This document shows positions 1 through 10,732 of a DNA stretch of 64,000 bases, piece after piece. The notes beneath the pieces were generated by a model. It saw only the letters and a program-made list of their open reading frames with translations. It was not told the origin of the DNA and did not search any database. Numbering within the stretch: position 1 is the first letter of the stretch; every line of letters starts with the position of its first letter. This DNA comes from Megascapheus bottae. Its lineage: Eukaryota > Chordata > Mammalia > Rodentia > Geomyidae. The position numbers and the translations under genes are program-made. The stretch covers positions 942,001 to 1,006,000 of the forward strand of contig JANJXV010000161.1 of the NCBI GenBank assembly GCA_024803745.1, in the 5' to 3' direction.

Positions 1-779
1 GCACTGTCTCTGACATCTGTAATGTGAACCTCATTCTGTTGGGTTTGTGAAGCGGTGTCAACCCTGCAGAAGGACCCAACTGTGCCCTAACTCCCACTGT
101 CCCCTGGGGCCCCTAGCATTCCCCCATCTGCACCCCTCCTGTGGCTTCTGATCCTATGGAGCCCTCCTGCCCTGTCCAACACTCACATGAAGTGCATATT
201 TCTTCTCCTGGGGCAACTTCTCCACAGAGAGTACATGACATGCCCACTCTCCAGGCACGGGGAGATCCTGCCAAAGTAGCAAATCAGTGATAAGGACATA
301 AAGTGATGAATAGAATTTTAGATCCTGATGGTAGACAGTCGGCAAAATCCAAGGGAGAATGGAATTGGAGGGGACCAGCGATCAGGATGTGGGCATGGAG
401 CTTCCCTGCCAAGGGGGTGGGGGAAGTCACAGGCTGGGGGATGCACAGGATGATCCATGGGCCCTGTGCAGCTACTGGGTCACCCCCTTCTGCATCTCAG
501 CCTTTGGCTTTGAGCTCTGTGATTGTCAAGGTGTGCACAGTCTGTACTTTGGCTGGCAGAAGAAAGGACCCTGGGAAGACAATTGTATACCCTTTGTGAG
601 TGTAGGAAGGGTTAGGCTGGACACCCAGTCCAAGAGGAGCTAAAACTGGAGTCGAGGGGTGTGCAAGGAGTGGGTGTGAGGGTTGTGGGCAGTCACAGTC
701 ACGGCAGAGGTGGCTCTGTCTGTGGGGTGAGTGCCTCCCTGCAGGCACAGAACTGGACATATCAGAGATCCACATGAAA
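1..779. other. Left flank, no gene recognised
   Basis: I see only short open frames on both strands and no domain or splice pattern that I can support. It could be intronic or intergenic. Confidence 0.5.
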
Positions 780-897
780 AGGAAAAGCTGGAAATGGCAC
801 TATGGTTCAAATGGTAGAGCATCAACCTTGAGCAAAAGAGCTCAGGGACAGTACCCAGGACCTGAGTTCAAGCCTCATGACTGTAAAAGAAAAAGAA
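780..897 (+). mobile_element. SINE, ID-like tRNA-derived monomer
   Basis: The segment reads like a tRNA-Ala/ID-type monomer: an A-box-like stretch near 805-820, a good B box (GTTCAAGCC at 866-874), and an A-rich tail near 885-897. It belongs to the same family as the SINEs elsewhere in the window. Only the tRNA-like monomer is clear here. Confidence 0.75.
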
Positions 898-2139
898 CCA
901 GGACTATGAGATGGAACCTGGTACTCTCTTGGTCTAATCAGACACAAGAAGAGGCCGGGATAGGCTGTGGAAAAACAAAGAGAACATCTTCCCCCAGCTC
1001 ATCCTGTCCTGCATGCAGGGACAGCCATGTAACTAGGGCTACGGTGAGATCATCTTCACCCCTGTGCTGCCATCTGAATTGTAGGCCTCTGTCCTGGCAT
1101 GGGGTGTCCTGATGGCTGAGCAGGTGCCCTAACCCTAGATGGAGAGCAGCCACTGACTGTGGTAGCTAAGGAGAGATCTGTTCCATAGCTATCAGGCCAC
1201 CCAGCATGGGAGCCATAACCACCCCCCACCCAGGTAGAGGCCAATGGTTCTCCAGGTGCTACTAACATTGCCCCACCCCTAGCTCTGGGTACACGTGACA
1301 TTCCCTCCACAAGGAGCAGGACTAAGTGAAGGATCAGGAAGCTGCCTATGGGCTTCAGATGATGGCCAGGCTGGCACTACAGGTGGCCTCAATCTGTCAG
1401 CACCTTCCCCTTCCTCCATCATTCCTCCATCATGCCTCTCTACCTCCCACCCATTAACCTTGGAAACCAATGAACTGGGCTCTCATCATTCCTCTCATCT
1501 CTTCACCCACCTTGCCATGCGTCCATCCCTCTGTCACTTCCACCCCACACACATCCCACCACCAGCCACCCTCTAGCTTATGAGGATCTCAGAGGAAGCT
1601 CTTGGTGAAGGGCTTGTGACCACAAAACAGTTACTATCACCCGCTCCGGCCTGATCCACCACAGAATAAGAACAGCCAAGCAGGCACACACTGCAGCAGA
1701 GTTGCTCTGCTGCCACTCTGATTTCTTCATGGCCAGGACTTGGCTCTCCTCAGCCTCTCAGCTCAGTAACCAGAACATTGTGCTTTCACAGAGCCATGGC
1801 TTCCAGTCTCCATGGACACAATGACATCAAGGTGATGCCAACTTCCCCATCTCTATATACTTCTAACTATGGGATGGGAGCTGAGGTTCTCTTCTGTCAC
1901 TCCATCCGCTAAGAGGCTCATGCAGATTTCTATCCTTTGCTCATCATGGTGACTCTTTGGTTAACAAGTCACTGCTGGGCTTCCAGTTCACCACATATAG
2001 AACCCATACTCCAACACTTTTCTTAGAAGGACTGATGACTTTTAAATATTCTCTAGTTTTAAATTTCTAGTTCCTTCTCTCTTTCATTTATATATTTCCC
2101 TTCCTCACATCCTTCTCTTTTTTACCTTCCTTCTTTCAT
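898..2139. other. Left flank, no gene recognised
   Basis: Mixed-composition DNA with short C/T-rich stretches (for example 1400-1570). I found no coding, RNA or repeat signature that I can name. Confidence 0.45.
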
Positions 2140-2416
2140 TCCTGGCCTTGAACTCAAAACCTGGAGCTTTTTCTTAGCTGTTGTTTGCTCAAGGTAGCAC
2201 TCTAGCTCTTGAGCCACAGCTCTACTTCAATCTTTGTTCTTGCTCTAAACTGGGAGTATGAGTCTCATGCATTTTTCCCTTTGCTGGGTTGGTTTTAAAC
2301 CACAATACTAAGATCAGGATCCTGAATATGCCTCGGATTACAGGTATTATCTAATCAAAACAAATTCCTGATTTCTTTTTTAGACATAATTAGTTCTTTC
2401 AGGTGAGCCACCAGCC
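2140..2416 (-). mobile_element. Dimeric SINE, interrupted by about 59 bp
   Basis: Read on the minus strand this is a dimeric SINE. The tRNA-like monomer lies at about 2140-2240, and the second monomer runs to its typical end (2400-2416, the complement of GGTGGCTCA-type heads). The second monomer is split after 2345: about 59 bp of AT-rich sequence separate two copies of CAGGT (2341-2345 and 2400-2404). The element is well diverged. Confidence 0.65.
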
Positions 2417-3308
2417 ACTCATGCAAGAGCATTGCAGGATCCCAGCATTCATCTTGTCTCCAGTCTTATTCCATCCATCTCACAATGGTCATCTAAAACA
2501 CCCTGCTGCATGCTTGAAGTCGCAAGGAACGTTCTCAACGCCATGAGAAGCCCCCTTAAGCTCTGCCTCAGACATGCCCAGCCCCCATCCCACTTCCACA
2601 TGAGCATTTGATTAGGAGAAATTTCCTGAGTACATCATCATCTTTTCCTCACCATTCAAATTTCATCTTTGGAGTCATTTCTCCCAGACACAGAGGAACA
2701 TGATCCATGGTTTGATAGCAGCTCCAGCTTCATAGTCCCAGCCACCAACACCCACCCCATTACCTTGCCAGACACCTTAATTCAAGAACAATGTTTTCAC
2801 TACCCCTGACTCTTATCAAATGTTTTAACTTATACAGTGCATTAAAATAATTTTACTAAATGGAATAAACACATGGCATCAAGCTTCAGAATCTTTGCAC
2901 CTGAACTTTTAGTGAATAACAGACACACCAGCATTTCTGTAGCCAACAGAAATCTTAGCTTTGAGATTTCAGCATTCCTGGTATCCAAATTTGGATGTGC
3001 TAACACTGCCCTTAATGAGGCACTTCAACCACACAATCCCACAACAATCACTGTCATTTGACATTCACTCGTAGGTGGTCCTAGGAAAAAGACTGATGTG
3101 CCAACTCCATGCTGGCTTGACCTATGCCATCTTCAAACCTGGAGCAAGTGGGGCTCCTCTCTCCGTGACATCTTTTGTGTACTACCCAGGAGGACCTTTA
3201 CCTTGAGTCAAAATTATGAAGACTATCTCTACCAGCAAAGATTCCAGTGAGATGTGCCTACATGGATAAAGCTAAAATCTCACTAAAGTGAGGTTGTTGG
3301 CAGTGCTG
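2417..3308. other. Left flank up to the array, no gene recognised
   Basis: I see no recognisable gene. The sequence is not L1 and not part of the tandem unit. The change to array sequence is abrupt at about 3309. Confidence 0.5.
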
Positions 3309-6300
3309 GATTATGATGAATGAGGGAAACCACTGAGCCTAAGTTCCTTTGAGTCTGGCTTACTTCACTTAATATGATTTGTTCTAAGTCTTTCCATTTC
3401 CTAACAAATGGGGCGATGTCATTCTTTCTGACAGCAGCATAGAATTCCATTGTGTACAAATACCACAACTTGTTGATCCACTAATCAACTGAGGGACATC
3501 TGGGTTGGTTCCATATCTTTGCTATGGTGAATAGTGCTGCAATGAACATTGTTGTGCTAGTGGGTTTAGTATTCCCTTGTTTCTGGATTGTTGGGTAAAT
3601 GCCAAGTACTGGAATTGCTGGGTCATAGGGGAGTTGTATGTTTAGCGTTTTGAGGCACTGCCGCACTGCTTTCCATAGTGGTTGAACGAGTTTGCACTCC
3701 CACCAACAGTGTAGTAGTGATCCCTCCTGAACACATCCCCTCCAGCATCTGTTGTCATTCGTTTTCCTGATCCTGGCCATTCTAACTGGAGTTAGGTGGA
3801 ATCTTAGACTTGTTTTGATTTGCATTTCTTTTATGACCAGAGATGTTGAGCATTTCTTCATGTGTCTATAGGCCATTTTTGTTTCTTCTTCAGAGAAGAC
3901 TCTCTTTAAGTCTTTGGCCCATTTTGTAATGGGATGGGTGTTACTTTGGAGGTTAGTTTTGGAGTGATTCAATTTTTTGAGTTGTTGATATATTTTAGAT
4001 ATGAGGCCTTGTTCCGTTGTTTGGGTGCTGAAGATCTTCTCCCACTCTGTAGGCTTCCTGATTAGTTTACTGGCTATATCCGTTGCCATACAAAAGCTCT
4101 GCAGTTTAATGCAGTCCCACTTATCCAGCCTTTCTCTGATTTGTTGTGATTCTTGGTCCTTATTAAGAAAGTTTCGACCTGTACCAAGGAGGCCTAGTGT
4201 ATCTCCTATTCCTTCCTGTAAACTTTTCAGTGTGTCAGCTTTTACCTCCACGTCTTTGATCCATTTGGAGTTAATTCTAGTGCAAGGGGACAAAGAAGGA
4301 TCCAACTTTAGTTTTCTGCAGGTGTTTAACCAGTTCTGCCAGCACAACTTGTTGAAGAGGCTATCTTTCTTCCATTCTATTTTTTTGGCTGCCTGGTCAA
4401 AGATTAGGTGGCCATAGGTCTGTGGTTTAATATCTGGGTCCGCAGTTCTACTCCATTGGACTTCAGGCCTGTTCTTGTGCCAGTACCAAGCTGTTTTGAG
4501 AATTATAGCTCTGTAATAGAGCCTTAAGTTTGGAATTGAAATTCCTCCAGCGCTGTTCTTTCTGCTAAGAAGTGTTTTTGCTATACGGGGTCTTTTATTA
4601 TTCCATATGAAATTTTGAATTGCCTCTTCTATGTCTTTAAAGAATGACATTGGGATGTTGATGAGTATTACATTGAATTTGTAGATAGCCCTTGGCAAGA
4701 TTGTCATTTTCACAATGTTGATTCTTCCAATCCAGGAGCACGGGAGGTTTTTCCATTTCCTTAGTTCTGCTTTAATTTCCTTTTTTAGGGTTTTAAAGTT
4801 TTCATCTAAACGGTCCTTTACATTCTTAGTTAAGCTAATTGCTAGGTACTTTATTTTCTTTGAGGCTATTGTGAAAGGATTTTCTTTCCTGATTATTGCC
4901 TCGTTCCTCTCAGTGTTGGCGTAAAGTAAGGCAGTTGATTTGTGAGGGTTGATTTTATGGCCTGCTACACTTCCAAAGCTTTGAATCAGCTCAAGGAGCT
5001 TGGGAGTAGAGTCTATAGGATTCTTTAAATACAGAATCATGTCATCTGCAAAGAGGGATAGTTTTATTTCCTCTTTCCCTACTTGGATCCCCTTTATGCT
5101 TGCTTCTTGCCATATTGCACTGCCTAGGAATTCTAGTACTATGTTAAAAAGGAGTGGAGAGAGTGGGCATCCTTGTCTCGTTCCTGATTTTAGAGGGAAT
5201 GGCTTTAGATTTTCACCATTAAGTATAATACTAGCAGTGGGTTTCTCATACACAGCCTTTATTACATTGAGAAATGTTCCATGGATTCCTAGTTTCTCCA
5301 CATCTTTTAAAATAAAGGGGTTTTGGATCTTGTCAAATGCCTTTTCCGCATCTATTGAGACAATCATGTGATTTTATCCCTGCTCCTGTTGATGTGTTGA
5401 ATTATATTAATTGATTTGTGTATGTTGAACCAGCTTTGCCTCCCTGTGATGAATCCAGTTTGATCATAGTGTATATTTTTTTGATGAGTTGTTGTAGACG
5501 GTTGGCCAGTATTTTGTTGAGAAGTTTTGCATCGAGGTTCATCAAAGAAATGGGTCTATAGATCTCTTTCTTTGATGAATCTCTGTCTGGTTTGGGGATG
5601 AGGGATATGCTGGCTTCACAGAATCAGTTTGGTAAAGAACCTTCATTTTCAATTTCGTTGAAGAGCTTGAGGAGTATTGGTGTGAGCTCTGCTTTGAAGA
5701 CCTTATAGAATTCAGCTGTGAATCCATCTGGCCCTGGGCTCTTTTTAAGTGGAAGTTGTCTAATTTCCATTTCTATTTCAGAGCTTGAAATAGGCCTGTT
5801 GAGTTGGGTTAGCTCTTCTTGGTTCAGTGTGTGTATGTTAATATTGTCTAGGAATTCATCCATTTCTTCTAGATTCTCAAATTTGTTGGCGTAAAGGTTT
5901 GAGAAGTATTCCCTCATGATATTCTGGATCTTGGTAATTTCTGTCGTGATATTACCATTTTCATCTGCGATTTTGTTTATTTCGATATGCTCTCTTCTTT
6001 TTTCGGTAAGATTTGCTAAGGGCTTGTCAATTTTGTTAATTCTTTCAAGAACCAACTCCTTGTTTTGTTGATTCTTTCTATAGTTTTTTTTATTCCAAAT
6101 CATTTAATTCTGCTTTGATTTTAATAATTTGCTTTCTCCTAATGGGTTTAGGGTTGGTTTGTTGCTCTTTTTCCAGGAGGTTAAGGTGAGACATTAACTA
6201 GTTGGTTTGCCATTTTTCCAACTTGCTGTTGTAGGCACTCCGCGCTATAAATTTTCCTCTGAGTACTGCCTTTGTTGTGTCCCTAAGGAGTTGATATTCG

Positions 6301-7145
6301 TGTGCTCCTTATTGTTAAATTTCATAAACAGTTGGATATCTGTTCTGATCTCTTCGATTACCCATTGTTTTTGATTCAACAATGTGTGGTTCAGTCTCCA
6401 TGAGTTACAGGGTTTTCTTTGGTGGAGATGTGTGTTCAGCTCCAATTTGATGCCTTTATGGTCTGAGAGTGTGCATGGAATAATTTCAGTGTTTCTGAAT
6501 CTGTCCAGGTTTGCTTTATGGCCTAAGATGTGGTCTATTTTGGAAAATGTTCCATGTGCTGCTGAGAAAAACGTATATTGTGGTGTTACTGGGTGGAATA
6601 TTCTGCAGATGTCTGTTAGATCTAGTTGGTCTATATAGTTGTTCAGTTCTAAGGTTTCTCTGTTGAGTTTTTGCCTTGTTGATCTGTCCATAGGTGAGAG
6701 TGGTGTGTTAAACTCACCAACAATCACTGTGTTTCGATCTATGTATGGTTTCAGTGTAAGTAAAGTTTGCTTGATGAAGTTTGGAGCTCCGGGATTGGGT
6801 GTGTAAATATTTAGGATTGTTATGTCTTCCGGGAGGAAAGATCCCTTTAGTAGTATGTAGTAACCTTCTTTGTCTTTTCTTACTAATTTTAGTTTGAAGT
6901 CTATTGTATCTGATATGAGGATGGCAACTCTAGCCTGTTTATGGGGGCAGTTAGCTTGATAGAGTTTATTCCAACCTCTCACTTTCAAAAGATGATTGTT
7001 TTTGGGTAAGATGTGTCTCTCGAAGTCAGCAGAACGATGGCTCTTGCTTTTTGATCCAACTAGACAACCTATGCCGTTTAATTGGAGAGTTAAGTCCATT
7101 GATATTGAGAGTTAGGATTGAGAGATATTTATTAGTTCCTACCAT
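3309..7145 (-). pseudogene. L1 ORF2 (endonuclease/reverse transcriptase), broken, copy 1
   Basis: ORF2p normally nicks DNA and reverse-transcribes L1 RNA at the nick. The start ATG is the complement of 7143-7145, chosen because it places endonuclease residues N14 and E43 at their usual numbers. Breaks seen here and in the sister copies: TGA at codon 40 (complement of 7026-7028), a frameshift near codon 47, a frameshift near 6275, TAG at 6198-6200, a frame change around 6085, TGA at 5622-5624, and loss of one base near 5370. The endonuclease keeps Y115-, D205- and H230-equivalent residues, but the D145 position reads E. An open RT-to-C-terminal frame runs 5367-3481 (628 codons) with [16 protein letters not shown] and FADD motifs. 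It ends at a private TAG (3481-3483); the usual C-terminal frame resumes beyond it. A 7-T run near 5476 shifts the frame relative to U2, U3, U6 and U7. Confidence 0.93.
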
Positions 7146-7376
7146 TTTTAAAAGCTTTTAGTAGGGCCTGTGTCTTGACAGTTCTTGTGGTCCTTAGATG
7201 GTATGCTGTTTAGGTGCCATTTCTTTCCCTATACTGCATTTATTTTGGTTTTCTATGTATAGAGCATCTTTGAGAATTCTCTGTAGTGTTGGTTTTGTTT
7301 CGACATATTGTTGCAGATTTTCCCTGGAATGGAATGTTTTTATTTTTCCCTCAGTTATGAATGAGAGCTTAGCTGG

Positions 7377-8377
7377 CTACAGTATTCTTGGTTGGTAGTT
7401 ATTTGATATAAGGGCATGACATATATGCTTCCAGTCACTTCGTGCTTGCATGGTCTCTGCTGAGAAATCTGGGGTTATTCTGATTGGTTTGCCTTTGTAG
7501 GTTACTGATCCCTTTTCCCTGGCTGCCTTTAGGATCTTTCCTTTCGTTTCTATTGATCCAGTTCGGATCACAATGTGGCGGTGGGATGTTCTTTTCTGGT
7601 CAGGTCTGTTTGGGGTTCTAAAAGCTTCTCGTATCTGGATGGGCCTGCCCTTGTGGATATTTGGGAAATTCTCTGAGATGATTCCCTGAAGTATATTTCC
7701 AAATCCATTGACCTCTTTCTCCACGCCCTCCTCAGTACCAACTAGCCTTAAATTAGGCTTCCCAATTGTATCTTGGACCTCCTGAAGCGCTCTCTCATAT
7801 TTCCTAGATTTGGATCGACTCATTTTCTGTTCTTTATAATACCTAAATTATCTTCAGCCACGGAAATTCTCTCCTCTGCAATGTCTAACCCGCTATCAAA
7901 GCTATCTACTTTATTTTTCATCTCCCTTGCTTCTAATTGCTCACTTTTTATGCCTTGCATCCCTTGTTTTAGATCATGTATGAATTTCTTTATCCCCTTG
8001 ATTTCCTTTTGAGTGGTTAGCTCAGTAGCTTTATTTTCTTTGGACATTTGCTGGAGTTTGGTCACGTTTTTATTTGTGGATTCTTTGAATTCATCCATCT
8101 TTCTTTGAAAAACCTTTATTATGGCCTCCTTTATGGCTTCTTCTTTTTCACTTATCACCTTGTTTTTGCTTTCCTCTTGTTCAGGTATGGCTTCCTCCAT
8201 TATCTCTTTCTTTATATTTTCACATTTTTCATTAATGATGTTTATCAATTGCAATTGTGTAGCAATTGGAAGACTCTCCTCTAGGTTTGCCAGTGACTCT
8301 TCCATTGTCTGTTTACATTGGGTGGGGGATGTTGTTTCTTGATTTGACATTTTTCTTGAGTTTCTTGTTCTGCCCAT
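7377..8377 (-). pseudogene. L1 ORF1 (RNA-binding chaperone), frameshifted, copy 1
   Basis: ORF1p normally trimerises through a coiled coil and coats L1 RNA. Here the reading frame is in two pieces. 8377-7820 (185 codons) holds the N-terminus and a long charged coiled coil rich in K/E heptads. 7823-7377 (148 codons) holds the RRM-like region (KPNLRLVGTEEG) and the C-terminal domain (REAFRTPNRPDQKRTSHRH). The two frames overlap by four bases (ATGA), a one-base shift shared by every copy. The combined length of about 333 residues is normal for mammalian ORF1p. Private changes include G for R in the RRM segment (DTIGKPNL). Confidence 0.93.
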
Positions 8378-9039
8378 TTGAAAATGGGAGCAAGATTACT
8401 ACTAAATACGATTATAGTTTTTCAGATATAACCAACCTAGACCTCTGTCGCTGGCAGACACTAGATGTTCACAAGTTTTGATTGGTATTATCACTCTTTC
8501 TTTTTGTGCACTTACAGACCAGCCTAATACAACCACTGATAAGCGATTTATACCCAAAACAATAAGCCTCTCAATCCAATCTCTATTGTCTTTAAGTCCC
8601 TCTGAGCCTAGAGAATAATTAACCACCCACATATACAATATTGCTCAACAGCCATCAAGTGTAGATCCGTGCAGTATAAGGGTTGAAAGACGAGCAGAGG
8701 TCCAGAGATAGAACAAAAGAATGAGAGAGGTCAGGGGAGGTGCAAGAGGATTAACGTAGGAGTGTAAGAATATTGTAGTAATGAAGAAAAGTTATAGCAT
8801 AAGGATAACTGACATAAGTTGGTAAGTAGGTAGCATATTTGAGTACAAAGTTTGGAAAGTATTAGAATAAAACTTATGTGTTGCTGCACGACTAGCTCTT
8901 AGCCCAACCAGTGGCCTCACAGTGGACCATGGGATGGATCTGTTTTTCTTGTCTTCGTTGAGGGAAAGGGGTATTTCACAAGATGCAGAAGCGAAGATTT
9001 CAGAAGCAAATGCTGTGAGTGAATTAGCTCGTAAAAAGC

Positions 9040-9247
9040 ATTTTTATTTTCTTTTATCTTTCTGCCAGTCTTGGGGCTTGAATTCAGGGCCTGAGCACTG
9101 TCCTCGGGTTTTCTCAAGTCTAGCCCTCTGCCACTTGAGCCCCAGTGCCACATCTAGATTTTCTATCTATGTGGTACTGAGCAATCAAACCCAGATCTTC
9201 ATGGATGCTAGGCAAGCACTCTACCACTATGCCAAACTCTCAACCCT
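9040..9247 (-). mobile_element. SINE dimer (minus) in the U1 spacer
   Basis: Read on the minus strand, two ID-like tRNA-derived monomers follow each other, each with A- and B-box-like stretches, ending in an A-rich tail (T-rich on plus near 9040-9062). Confidence 0.75.
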
Positions 9248-9265
9248 GACATAGTAATTATAAAG

Positions 9266-9286
9266 TCATCATCATCATCATCATCA
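9266..9286. repeat. (TCA)7 microsatellite, U1
   Basis: Seven uninterrupted TCA triplets, right beside the minus-strand SINE. Confidence 0.95.
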
Positions 9287-9487
9287 TATCCAAATATCCT
9301 TTCTCCTACAAAGAATGAACACTTAACTGTGTCTAATGCTTTTTTTTTAATTTCACTAATTCTTCTGTGTTTTTCCCTCTTGCATTTTTTACACATGACA
9401 GCAAAGCTAATCATCAGGAAAAAATTGATTAGGATACAGAAACCTAATAATATCCTAGTAGATTGACGTCAAAAGTATGTGCAAGAT

Positions 9488-9686
9488 GCCCTGTGTGTTT
9501 GACCTAGTGGGAGAGTCCTTGGCTACCAAGCAGTAAGCCTCAGGTTTGATTCCTCATTACCACATACATAGAAAACGCTGCAAGTGGTGCTGTGGCTCGG
9601 TGGGACAGCTAAAGCCTAAAGAAAGCCCAAGAACAATGTTCACACTCTGGGGTCAAGTCCCAAGACTAGCAAAAACAAAAAAAATT
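9488..9686 (+). mobile_element. SINE dimer (plus) in the U1 spacer
   Basis: Two ID-like monomers in tandem (about 9488-9575 and 9576-9670) with B-box-like GGTTTGATTCC and GGTCAAGTCCC, then an A-rich tail. Orientation is opposite to the SINE at 9040-9247. Confidence 0.75.
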
Positions 9687-10732
9687 CGACAAGGGGTAAA
9701 ATGCAGGCAGAGAAGGCACTGTGAAGCAAATGTTTCGTAAGGATGAGGGCAATATTGACCCTTAAGTTTGGATCTTACCTAAGAAAGGCTCCTTGAGCCT
9801 GAGACCAGACTGGTAGTTGGGCCTAGTGGAAGGCATTGGGATTGGACAAATAAGGTGTGCTGTATACTACATCCACATGTATATTGTGAGACTGGAGGAG
9901 AGATTCAGCCTCCAGTATGTCTTTGGTGAGGTCTTTTGTGAGCAAGGATCTTTGGTCATTGGGCCCTGAAAGGTGACCCTGCCTCCCTCACAATGGAACA
10001 GAATATGGAACCCTGGTAACCAAGCCACTGTAACTAACAACCAGCTCAAGCCAGCTCACTTGGCCTGTGGCTCAGGAGGAAGAAAGATGTTGCTGTGCTG
10101 TTGCCAAAGGTCAGGAAACTCGAGTCTCAGGCATGGAAGTTGTGGATGTCTTACTCGAAGATGTACATGCTAGATCATTGCCAAGCCACAAATCCAGTAT
10201 AACAGAACTTTCTCTAAGAAGAAGGCCAGGAAAATCCAGGGCAACCAGATGAGGTAAATTTCTAAGAAGAAATGTATTTGACCCCATCATCCTCCCCACA
10301 CACTACTACTTTCTTTTTTTTTAATTTTTTATTGTAATTAGTAAAAGGGTTAGATGATATTTGCCAGATAGAAGGTGCATTGCATTAATTCACATACATT
10401 GATACCCTTTCACATGTCTTGGTACCCATTTCCCTCCAACCCCACACCCCCCACCTGTCTTGGTTTTCCCCCCTTCCCTATCCAATTTCAAATATCCAAA
10501 TACAAATAAATTCAATATATCAGATAACAAAGTGAGATACTATACCAATATGCGATAACCAAGGGACAGCAAGCGAGATGAGAGACAACATAGTACATTA
10601 AGGACAACAATCATTCATTATATGGCTTTTGTGTCAATATCCTGGAGGTCCTTTCAATTAGCTTCACATTATATGGCCTTATATATGGCCTTTTGCTCTA
10701 TTGACAATCTCTGCTAGTAGAGCCCAAGGTTT

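Larger units (their letters stand above)
3309..8377 (-). mobile_element. L1 copy 1 (U1), 3' UTR missing
   Basis: Minus-strand LINE-1 with ORF1 and ORF2. The left edge is cut immediately beyond the end of ORF2, so the 3' UTR and tail present in the other copies are absent. The 5' limit given is the ORF1 start; an untranslated leader probably continues beyond it into the spacer. Confidence 0.95.
8378..10310. other. Spacer of U1: L1 leader, SINEs, (TCA)7, unrecognised 0.6 kb
   Basis: 8378-9039 is AT-rich. At least its start is probably the L1 5' leader, but I found no target-site duplication that would fix the L1 5' end. It contains a minus-strand frame of about 78 codons (8402-8638) ending 24 bases before ORF1. 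Two SINE dimers and a microsatellite follow. 9690-10310 matches no repeat I know; it carries a plus-strand open frame of 61 codons at 10067-10252, kept in all seven spacers. Confidence 0.7.

Noticed and set aside
303..643. Overlapping plus-strand frames of 94-98 codons in the left flank
   Set aside because: Two different frames of one GC-richer stretch; no domain, no splice context, no support for a gene.
4001..4417. Plus-strand frame of 138 codons with hydrophobic stretches, repeated in several units
   Set aside because: It lies antisense inside L1 ORF2. Its recurrence follows from the tandem repeat, and its hydrophobic look comes from antisense reading of charged codons.
8922..9254. 110-codon plus-strand frame found in most spacers
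   Set aside because: It mostly reads through the minus-strand SINE dimer, so its recurrence needs no coding function.
9867..10049. 60-codon minus-strand frame in the spacers
   Set aside because: There is no recognisable domain, and it lies in a well-conserved but apparently noncoding part of the unit. The neighbouring 61-codon plus-strand frame is the better candidate.
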